From contig NZ_LMOB01000001.1 in the NCBI RefSeq assembly GCF_001423185.1, positions 2,482,490 to 2,546,489 of the forward strand: 64,000 bases of DNA. The letters run 5' to 3'. Source of the DNA: Plantibacter sp. Leaf314 (GTDB lineage: Bacteria; Actinomycetota; Actinomycetes; Actinomycetales; Microbacteriaceae). Both the position numbers and the translations under genes were made by a program. This document shows, one piece after another, positions 57,962-64,000 of this stretch. The notes under the pieces are model-generated. The model did not search any database, was not told the DNA's origin, and was given only the letters and a program-made list of their open reading frames with translations. The stretch's first letter is position 1; each line of letters opens with the position of its first letter.

Positions 57962-58815
57962 CGAGCGGATCCACGGATTCATCCGGCCCCGTCGACGTCC
58001 TCGCGCTCGCCGGGGCCGAGCTCGGTTTCGGCGGACGCACCCTCTGGAACGGTCTCGACCTCTCCGTGCGTCCGGGTGAGTTCCTCGCGGTGCTCGGTCC
58101 GAACGGCTCCGGGAAGACGAGTCTGCTGCGGACCATCCTCGGGCAGCAGCAGCTCGACCGAGGGACGATCAGCGTCGCCGGCGGACCGGTGCACCGCGGA
58201 GACCGCCGCATCGGGTACATCCCGCAGCAGAAGCTCATCCCAGCGGGCACACCGATGCGCGGCCGCGACCTCGTCGCGCTCGGCGTCGACGGTCACCGCT
58301 TCGGGCTGCCCATCCGCTCCGCCGCGACGAGGCGCCGGGTCGACGAACTCATCGCGTCGGTCGGGGCGAGCTCGTACGCCGACGGACCGGTCGGCACGCT
58401 GTCCGGCGGCGAGCAGCAGCGGCTCCGCGTCGCCCAGGCGCTCGCGGACGACCCGATCCTGTTGCTCTGCGACGAGCCGCTCCTCAGCCTCGACCTCCAG
58501 CACCAGCGGGGCGTCAGCGAGCTCATCGACCGCCGCCGCCGGGAGCACGACACCGCGGTGGTGTTCGTGACCCACGACGTGAACCCGGTGCTCCACATGG
58601 TGGACCGCATCCTGTACCTCGCCGGCGGCAGCTTCCGGGAGGGGACGCCGGACGAGGTCCTGCGGAGCGACGTGCTCTCCGAGCTCTACGGCACACCGGT
58701 CGACGTGCTGCGCAGTCACGGACGCGTCGTCGTCGTCGGCATCCCCGACAGCGAGACGCACCATCACCATCACGATGAGGATCCGCGCACCGGCGCCGTG
58801 GGGGTGGGCGCATGA
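57958..58815 (+). CDS. znuC: Zinc ABC transporter ATPase
   Basis: This 285-residue ATPase has Walker A GPNGSGKTS, Q-loop IPQQKLI, signature LSGGEQQRLRVAQAL and Walker B PILLLCDEP. The C-terminal tail is His-rich (ETHHHHHDED), a natural five-His run at ~271-275 that might bind zinc near the membrane pore. ATG 57958 overlaps the znuA stop, and the stop overlaps znuB by four bases. Confidence 0.92.
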   Translation: MTSGSTDSSGPVDVLALAGAELGFGGRTLWNGLDLSVRPGEFLAVLGPNGSGKTSLLRTILGQQQLDRGTISVAGGPVHRGDRRIGYIPQQKLIPAGTPMRGRDLVALGVDGHRFGLPIRSAATRRRVDELIASVGASSYADGPVGTLSGGEQQRLRVAQALADDPILLLCDEPLLSLDLQHQRGVSELIDRRRREHDTAVVFVTHDVNPVLHMVDRILYLAGGSFREGTPDEVLRSDVLSELYGTPVDVLRSHGRVVVVGIPDSETHHHHHDEDPRTGAVGVGA

Positions 58816-59732
58816 ACGCCGACGACCTCTGGGGACGGCTCTTCAACTTCCAGGACTACGGCGCGCTGCTCGAGCTCGTGCAGAACTCGATCATCGCGGG
58901 CGCGGTGCTCGGCATCGTCGGTGGGCTGATCGGTGTGTTCGTCATGCAGCGCGACATGGCGTTCGCGGTGCACGGCATCAGCGAGCTGTCGTTCGCCGGT
59001 GCCGCCGGGGCGCTGCTGTTCGGCGCGAACGTCGTCATCGGTTCGCTCGCGGGCTCGCTGGTCGCGGCGATCCTCATCGGGCTGCTCGGCGCGAAGGCTC
59101 GCGACCGCAACTCGATCATCGGCGTGCTCATGCCCTTCGGCCTCGGGCTGGGGATCCTCTTCCTCGCGCTCTATCCCGGCCGCAGTGCGAACAAGTTCGG
59201 CCTCCTGACCGGGCAGATCGTCTCCGTCGACGACCCGCAGCTCGGGCTGCTCATCGTCATCAGCATCGTCGTCCTGGTCGCGCTCCTCGTGCTCTGGCGG
59301 CCGTTGAGCTTCGACAGCCTCGACCCGGACGTCGCAGCGGCGCGCGGGGTGCCGAGCCGGTTCGTGTCGCTCGCCTTCATGGTCCTGCTCGGGCTCACGG
59401 TCGCGGTGTCGGTGCAGATCATCGGAGCGCTGCTCGTGCTCGCGCTGCTCGTGACGCCCGCCGCCGCCGCGCTCAGGGTCTCCTCGTCGCCGTTGCTCGT
59501 GCCGCTCTTGAGCATGCTCTTCGGTTTCGTGTCGGCCGTGGGCGGCATCCTCCTCGCCATCGGCGGGTCGTTGCCGATCAGCCCGTACATCACGACGATC
59601 TCCTTCCTGATCTACCTCGTCTGCCGCATCCTCGGTTCGCGCGGTTCGCGGAGCCGGGCCAGGGTGTCCCGTCGAGGTCGCGATCGAAGCGAGGCCGGCC
59701 CGATCGGCGACCGCGTCGAGGTCGCGCCGTGA
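58812..59732 (+). CDS. znuB: Zinc ABC transporter permease
   Basis: This 306-residue ABC-3 family permease has about eight hydrophobic segments, with GVFVMQRDMAFAVHGISELSF near residue 40-60 (typical of ZnuB/MntB), VLMPFGLGLGILFL, and a C-terminal Arg-rich tail. It forms the channel for Zn2+ uptake. The ATG at 58812 overlaps znuC by four bases. Confidence 0.9.
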   Translation: MNADDLWGRLFNFQDYGALLELVQNSIIAGAVLGIVGGLIGVFVMQRDMAFAVHGISELSFAGAAGALLFGANVVIGSLAGSLVAAILIGLLGAKARDRNSIIGVLMPFGLGLGILFLALYPGRSANKFGLLTGQIVSVDDPQLGLLIVISIVVLVALLVLWRPLSFDSLDPDVAAARGVPSRFVSLAFMVLLGLTVAVSVQIIGALLVLALLVTPAAAALRVSSSPLLVPLLSMLFGFVSAVGGILLAIGGSLPISPYITTISFLIYLVCRILGSRGSRSRARVSRRGRDRSEAGPIGDRVEVAP

Positions 59733-59824
59733 CGGTGAACGGCACGCCAGGGATGCACCGCGCCCCTTCGGAGCGTCCTCCAAGTGGTTCCCGGGTACCC
59801 TTGAAGCGACAGGCAGGAGCACCC

Positions 59825-60226
59825 GTGGCGAAGCGCAACACCTGGCAGCGTGAAGCTGTCCGCGAGGCCCTCGGCGGCAACGACGGATTCGTGAGCGCTC
59901 AGGGGCTGCACGCCGAACTCCGCGACACCGGCTCGCCGATCGGGCTCGCCACCGTCTACCGCGCCCTGTCCGACCTCGCCGTCGAGGGCGAGGCCGACTC
60001 ACTGCAGTCTCCGGACGGCGAGAACCTCTACCGCGCCTGCACGCCGGGTACCCACCACCACCACCTCATCTGTCGCAACTGCGGTCTCACGATCGAGATC
60101 GAGGCCGACGAGGTCGAGGCGTGGGCGCGCTCGGTCGCATCACAGCATGGGTTCACCGAGGCCAAGCACGTCGTCGACGTCTTCGGCCTCTGCGCGAACT
60201 GCTCGGCGGCGGCCCAGCGCGCGTGA
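59825..60226 (+). CDS. zur: Zinc uptake regulator Zur (Fur family)
   Basis: This 133-residue protein has the Fur-type winged helix (GLATVYRALSDLAVEGEAD) and a metal-sensing half with THHHHLICRNCGLTIEIE and LCANCSAA. CxxC pairs (CRNC and CANC) hold the structural zinc. Start at GTG 59825 with GGCAGGAG upstream; GTG 59729 and ATG 59753 would give a Ser/Pro-rich N-terminal extension of 32 or 24 residues that is not family-like. It represses the operon that contains it through the box at 56910, so control is autogenous. Confidence 0.92.
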   Translation: MAKRNTWQREAVREALGGNDGFVSAQGLHAELRDTGSPIGLATVYRALSDLAVEGEADSLQSPDGENLYRACTPGTHHHHLICRNCGLTIEIEADEVEAWARSVASQHGFTEAKHVVDVFGLCANCSAAAQRA

Positions 60227-60233
60227 GGCCGCA

Positions 60234-61322
60234 GTGAGCAGGACGACCGGCACCCTCGGGGTCGACGACGACTGGACCGCACCCGACGACGACGGTGCCG
60301 AGCACTGGGGACGCACGGAGGGCCGCGATCCGCGGAACATCCGCACCCCGCTCCTGATCGGGGCCGCGCTCGCGGTGGTCGTGGGGCTCTTCGTCCTCCG
60401 GGCACTCATGCCGCTCGGCGAGGCCCTCACCCCGCCGACGGCCGTCCGGGACTTCGTCACCCTGACCCTCAGCGTCGTGGTGGAGTCCCTGCCGTTCGTC
60501 GTCCTCGGGATCGTGCTGTCGATCCTCGTGCAGATCTGGTTGCCGGACGGCTGGCTCGAGCGGTGGCTTCCGTCGCAGCCTATCCTCCGTCGTGCCTGCA
60601 TCTCGCTTCTCGGCATGTTCCTCCCGGTGTGCGAGTGCGGTAACGTCCCGCTCGCCCGAGGGCTCATCGTGCGCGGATTCACGGTGCCGGAGTCGATCAC
60701 CTTCCTGCTCGCCGCACCGATCCTCAACCCGATCGTCATCGTGACGACGCATCAGGCCTTCGGTTGGGACGGCGGCATCCTCGTCGCCCGTCTCGTCGGA
60801 GGGTTCCTGCTCGCGAACCTCATCGGCTGGCTGTTCAGCAAGCATCCGGACCCGAGCTCGCTGCTCACCCCGACCTTCCAGGCCAGCTGCGAGGTGACGG
60901 AGCAGCACGGGCACGAGCACACACGCATCGAACGCAGCCTGCAGCAGTTCGTCGCCGAAGCGCGCGCGATCATGCCGGCGCTGCTGATCGGTTCCGCGGT
61001 CGCGGGCGCCGTCCAGGTACTCGTGCCGAGGGATGTGCTGGTCACGCTCGGCGCGAACCCGGTGTGGTCGGTGCTCGCCATGATGACGCTGGCCGTCATC
61101 GTGTCGATCTGCTCGAACGTCGACGCCTTCTTCGTGCTCTCCTTCGGCTCGACCTTCATGCCCGGCTCCATCGTCGCCTTCCTCGTCCTCGGACCCGTCG
61201 TCGACGTCAAGATGCTCGCGCTCATGCGCACGACCTACACGACCAGGACCCTCGTGATCATCACCGCGGTCGCCGTGCTGTTCTCGGCGGCCCTCGGATT
61301 CGGAGTGAACGCCCTTGCCTGA
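60234..61322 (+). CDS. YraQ/ArsP_1-type (DUF318) permease
   Basis: This 362-residue membrane protein has two DUF318-type repeats with Cys-containing motifs: FLPVCECGNVPLARGL (~137-152) and SICSNVDAFFVLSFGS (~295-311). An internal His-rich stretch (EQHGHEHTRIE) lies between them. The fold (ArsP_1) moves arsenicals in some proteins. Its place immediately after zur and next to a TIGR03943-type partner, as with Bacillus YcgR/YcgQ, points to zinc or another metal. GTG 60234, eight bases after the zur stop. Confidence 0.82.
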   Translation: MSRTTGTLGVDDDWTAPDDDGAEHWGRTEGRDPRNIRTPLLIGAALAVVVGLFVLRALMPLGEALTPPTAVRDFVTLTLSVVVESLPFVVLGIVLSILVQIWLPDGWLERWLPSQPILRRACISLLGMFLPVCECGNVPLARGLIVRGFTVPESITFLLAAPILNPIVIVTTHQAFGWDGGILVARLVGGFLLANLIGWLFSKHPDPSSLLTPTFQASCEVTEQHGHEHTRIERSLQQFVAEARAIMPALLIGSAVAGAVQVLVPRDVLVTLGANPVWSVLAMMTLAVIVSICSNVDAFFVLSFGSTFMPGSIVAFLVLGPVVDVKMLALMRTTYTTRTLVIITAVAVLFSAALGFGVNALA

Positions 61323-62127
61323 TCAGACCGCGACCCACGACCACCCGCAGAGCCGAGGCCCGGCGGGGGTGGACCCACGACGGGTCTCCCTGCTCGAGCG
61401 GCTGCGGCAACGATGGTGGGGCGTGCTGCTCCTCGTCACCGCCGCGGTCTGCATCCTCTGGCTCGCGATGACCGACCGCCTCGGTCTCTACATCCACCCG
61501 CGCTACTTCGTGTTCACGGTCATCATGGCGCTCATCGCGGTGGCGCTCGGCATCGTGAGCGTCCTCGTCCACGTCGACACGGAGGCGGTCCCGAAGCGCC
61601 GTGGTCGCACGGTGCTGCAGCTCGCTTCGGTGGTGGGCAGCCTCGCCGTGGTGGGTTCGATGGTCGTGCTCCCGCCGTCCACGCTGTCGGTCGCGACGGC
61701 GGATCAGCGCTCCGTGAACTCCGGCACGCTCGCCGGCGAGGTGCAGGGACAGGATGCGCAGACGGTCCTCACCTCGAATCCGGACTTCAGCACCTTCGGC
61801 ATCAAGGACTGGGCGACCCTGTTGCGCCAGACCACCCGGCCCGCCGACCTCGAGGGGCGCGCGTTCACCGGCGTCGGTTTCGTGATCGCCGATCCGGACG
61901 CGGCGGGCGTCTTCTACGTCTCGCGGTTCGTCGTGAACTGTTGTGCCGTCGACGCGCAGCCGGTCGGGGTGCCGGTGGAGCTCGACGGGTGGTCCCAGCA
62001 GCTGAAAGCCGGCGACTGGGTCGAGGTCTCGGGGACGCTGACCGCCGGCGACGCCACCCACCCGCTGGTGGTCGGCACGGCGAAGGTCGACAAGGTCGAG
62101 GAGCCGGCGGACCCCTATGACTACTGA
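61315..62127 (+). CDS. TIGR03943-type (YcgQ-like) membrane protein
   Basis: This 270-residue protein starts, with an unusual TTG at 61315 that overlaps the preceding stop by eight bases, with an HDHP segment, then has two to three transmembrane helices (~43-60, 67-87, 98-117) and a large extracytoplasmic domain (~120-270) ending in FVVNCCAVDAQPVGVPVEL. The NCC motif and this architecture match the YcgQ/TIGR03943 family, which pairs with YcgR-type permeases in Zur regulons. It may help move Zn2+ or a ligand with the permease at 60234. Confidence 0.78.
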   Translation: MPDQTATHDHPQSRGPAGVDPRRVSLLERLRQRWWGVLLLVTAAVCILWLAMTDRLGLYIHPRYFVFTVIMALIAVALGIVSVLVHVDTEAVPKRRGRTVLQLASVVGSLAVVGSMVVLPPSTLSVATADQRSVNSGTLAGEVQGQDAQTVLTSNPDFSTFGIKDWATLLRQTTRPADLEGRAFTGVGFVIADPDAAGVFYVSRFVVNCCAVDAQPVGVPVELDGWSQQLKAGDWVEVSGTLTAGDATHPLVVGTAKVDKVEEPADPYDY

Positions 62128-63583
62128 TCGCCGTTCCGCCGTGCGCGGTCGATCGACGCGGGTGGACGCAGAGCGGAGCGGCTTCGGCCGGCTGGTCGCG
62201 ATCGTGCTCGTCGCGCTCGTCGTCATCGGTGGCGGCGCCGCCGTCGTCGGTCTCACGCAGGGGCCGAAGCTCGTGCGCACCGTGGTCGATCCGACCGGTC
62301 TCGTCGAGTCGCGCGGTCAGCGCGTCGTCATGGCCGTCAACCAGCCGATCGCCGATCTCGGGGCGGATCGGGTCAGCGTCGAGCCGGCGGCGGACTTCGA
62401 CGTCAGTACCGGCGACGGCGGGATCACCCTGGTCTTCCCGGAGCCGCTCGCCTACGGGACCGACTACCGGATCACCGTCGACGGCGTGACCGCTCCGGGC
62501 GGCGGGCCGTCGGCGAAGCTGACGACGTCGTTCTCGACGCCACCGGTCGAGGGCTTCTCGCTTGTCCGGGGTGAGGCGAAGCAGGGTGGTTCGGCGGGGA
62601 AGAAGCCCGAGGACCGGATCATGCGACTCGCGCTCGACGGCGGGGAGCGACAGACGGTCTACCGTGCGGCGAAGATCCAGGAGTTCGCGACGATCGGGGA
62701 TTCGCTCATCGTGGTGGAGCAGGATTCGAGCGGGCTGGGTCGCATCGTCGTGGTGGACACGAGGGACGGCGCCACCCAGGAGGTGAAGCTCCCCATGGGG
62801 GGCATGATCACCTCCTTGCAGACGGCTCCCGCGCAGAGTCGCGTCGGGTTCCTCTTCACGGAGCAGTCGTTCGGTCGGGACGGCGGCGACAACCTGACGC
62901 TGTACTCGTTCGAACTGCGCTCGGGGAAGCCGACGGGCCCGGAACGGGTGGGCGGGATCGACGGAGCCGCGGTCGAGGCGGCCGAGTGGTCGTTCGTGCC
63001 GCGCACGTCGTCGATGCTCGTGCGGACGGTGGACAACTCGCTGGAGTTGCTCGATCCGGCTGCGACCACCGCTCCGGTGCTCCTCGGTCGCGCCGCCCTG
63101 ATCTCGAGCTACATCCCGGGAACCACCAAGGTCGTCATCGAACAGATCGACGGCGTGGTGGTGCTCGACCTCGCCACGGGGAAGAGCGAGCCGTTCGTGC
63201 TCCCCTCGGTGGCACCCACCGAGATCCCCGGTCAGCTCGTCGCCCTCACGGAATCCTTGTCCGCGCGCATCTACGCGGACTACGACCGTGCTGCGGGGAC
63301 GACGCAGCAACGCGTGTTGGCGATCAAGGACGGGGCGACGGCCGTGCTCTACACGCCGGAGCCGGGTGCGGTGGTCTGGTCGTTGTGCGCGAGCCCCAAC
63401 GCGGAGTACGTCGCGGTCGTCGTGGTCCCCGACTTCGCCGATGCCGGCTTCGACGGGTACGCGAACGCGCCGATGCCGAACGGTCCGCAGATCGAGGTCG
63501 TCGAAGCCCGCACGGGGAAGGTCGTCGGTACACAGCCCGGATTCGACCTGTCCTGGTGCGCGGGAACGGGTATCGCGCAATGA
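62117..63583 (+). CDS. Membrane-anchored protein with Ig-like and propeller-like parts
   Basis: This 488-residue protein has an Arg-rich N-terminus, one transmembrane helix (~24-46), a SbsA-type Ig-like region (~60-140, VVMAVNQPIADLGADRVSVEP) and a C-terminal part (~150-488) of repeated beta-strands (VEQDSSGLGRIVVVDTRDG, VVIEQIDGVVVLDLATGK) resembling a beta-propeller. Its last gene position in the zur operon (11-bp overlap with the gene before) implies a zinc-linked surface role, but it has no His-rich metal site. Function unknown. Confidence 0.7.
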   Translation: MTTDRRSAVRGRSTRVDAERSGFGRLVAIVLVALVVIGGGAAVVGLTQGPKLVRTVVDPTGLVESRGQRVVMAVNQPIADLGADRVSVEPAADFDVSTGDGGITLVFPEPLAYGTDYRITVDGVTAPGGGPSAKLTTSFSTPPVEGFSLVRGEAKQGGSAGKKPEDRIMRLALDGGERQTVYRAAKIQEFATIGDSLIVVEQDSSGLGRIVVVDTRDGATQEVKLPMGGMITSLQTAPAQSRVGFLFTEQSFGRDGGDNLTLYSFELRSGKPTGPERVGGIDGAAVEAAEWSFVPRTSSMLVRTVDNSLELLDPAATTAPVLLGRAALISSYIPGTTKVVIEQIDGVVVLDLATGKSEPFVLPSVAPTEIPGQLVALTESLSARIYADYDRAAGTTQQRVLAIKDGATAVLYTPEPGAVVWSLCASPNAEYVAVVVVPDFADAGFDGYANAPMPNGPQIEVVEARTGKVVGTQPGFDLSWCAGTGIAQ

Positions 63584-63871
63584 CCGGTCGACGTGGCCGT
63601 TTCGCCCCAGCTGGCGAGAACCGCGTCTTTCCGGGCGACACGCCCGGGATGCAAGCGGAATTTGCCACGATCCCGAGACACACGTAGAGTAATCACTCGT
63701 CACCCCAAAGGTGCGGGAAGCGGAAGAGCTTCTCGGCCTCAAGCGGGGACAATCCCCAGCCAAAAGCGAGAACATTTCGATGTTACCGTTTCAAGTCTCG
63801 GTTGGATGACCTCCTCCTGGTGTCACTCGTGCTCAGCATGACTCTGTTCGCAGAGCGGCTGAAACGCCGAG
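63584..63871. other. Untranslated region before the rRNA promoter
   Basis: No gene is called here. Two small hairpins are visible: GGGGA-CAA-TCCCC near 63745-63757, and AACAT-TTCG-ATGTT at 63771-63784, the latter with a TTCG loop. An open frame at 63593-63841 shows no family and is discounted. Length (288 bp) and position fit an rRNA upstream region that may bind regulators. Confidence 0.4.
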
Positions 63872-63899
63872 TTGACAACAAGCCGGGAAGATGTAAGAT
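63872..63899 (+). promoter_or_regulatory. rRNA operon promoter
   Basis: TTGACA at 63872-63877 and TAAGAT at 63894-63899 are separated by 16 bp, a near-consensus sigma-70-type promoter, the strongest in the window. An AT-richer tract and G-poor start region follow, as expected before rRNA transcription. Confidence 0.8.
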
Positions 63900-63954
63900 A
63901 GAGAAGTTGCCCTGCAGGGCGGTCGTGATGGCCAAAGGCAGGAGCATCCGATCC

Positions 63955-63983
63955 TTGAGAACTCAACAGCGTGCACAATGTCA
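63955..63983 (+). ncRNA. rRNA leader with conserved antitermination-like box
   Basis: TTGAGAACTCAACAGCGTGC (63955-63974), followed by ACAATGTCA, is the conserved leader sequence found before 16S rRNA in Microbacteriaceae and relatives. It carries a short inverted repeat TTGAG/CTCAA. The 16S gene itself is beyond the window edge. Confidence 0.75.
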
Positions 63984-64000
63984 AATGCCAAAAACCTCGT

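Noticed and set aside
63593..63841. 82-codon open frame before the rRNA promoter
   Set aside because: No recognisable content, no ribosome site and it lies in an rRNA upstream region.
1..64000. CRISPR arrays, tRNA genes, complete insertion sequences or prophage structural genes
   Set aside because: I saw no regular spaced repeats, tRNA-like cloverleaf, transposase or phage structural gene. tRNA detection by eye is incomplete, so a short tRNA could have been missed; a tRNAscan-SE run would settle it.

Overview
The window is high-GC DNA with tightly packed genes, many GTG starts, ATGA gene overlaps and actinobacterial families (PucR, MmyB-domain and RpiR regulators, encapsulin, a Zur/Znu locus, a WXG-type protein). 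The rRNA leader at the right edge (TTGAGAACTCAACAGCGTGC) is of the kind seen before 16S genes in Microbacteriaceae. I infer a free-living or plant/soil-associated member of that family. The genus cannot be fixed from this sequence.

Left end (1-6300): an accessory patch. It holds a truncated lipoprotein gene, two identical 15-bp repeats that resemble insertion-sequence ends, a frameshifted AbiEii-type nucleotidyltransferase remnant, an AT-richer membrane protein of unknown function, an ArsR-type regulator with an operator and a flavodoxin-fold quinone reductase, and a secreted protein with a duplicated Cys motif.

6300-14600: carbon and cell-wall recycling. A three-module D-lactate dehydrogenase is followed by a leftward operon, MFS transporter - anmK - murQ - nagB, which together convert anhydro-MurNAc to fructose 6-phosphate. 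A divergent RpiR/SIS regulator faces it.

14600-24800: small stress and housekeeping genes (two VOC proteins, GNAT, SDR, small membrane proteins, a lipoprotein paralogous to one at 2 kb, an S41 peptidase). An AhpD-like gene is divergent from an AraC regulator with two direct-repeat sites. A lipoprotein class A beta-lactamase follows.

24800-33300: redox genes with dedicated regulators: a PRISE-type reductase with ArsR, a wHTH regulator with a membrane partner and a palindromic operator, and a monooxygenase / ZnF-UBP / glutaredoxin-thioredoxin-reductase fusion operon. An SDR-MFS operon is divergent from a GlxA-type AraC regulator.

33300-42400: a pucR - DyP peroxidase - encapsulin operon in which the peroxidase carries a cargo-loading tail, then a bicupin oxalate decarboxylase, a cluster of four MmyB-domain proteins (two with and two without an HTH) and a proline-rich ParA-like ATPase.

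42400-52100: a nitrilase - amino-acid permease - GntR operon divergent from nitronate monooxygenase, a DUF308-like membrane pair, a repeat-rich convergent junction with a perfect 14-bp hairpin, purB with a low-molecular-weight phosphatase, and a two-gene WXG-type protein / alpha-beta hydrolase module.

52100-64000: hisC and a branched-chain 2-oxoacid dehydrogenase operon (E1alpha, E1beta, E2), then a Zur-controlled zinc locus (znuA, znuC, znuB, zur, a YraQ/ArsP-type permease, a TIGR03943-type partner and a membrane-anchored propeller-like protein), and finally the promoter and leader of an rRNA operon whose 16S gene lies beyond the edge. A recurring layout, nAnnnT then 6-7 bases then the start codon, precedes at least 18 genes and implies widespread leaderless transcription.
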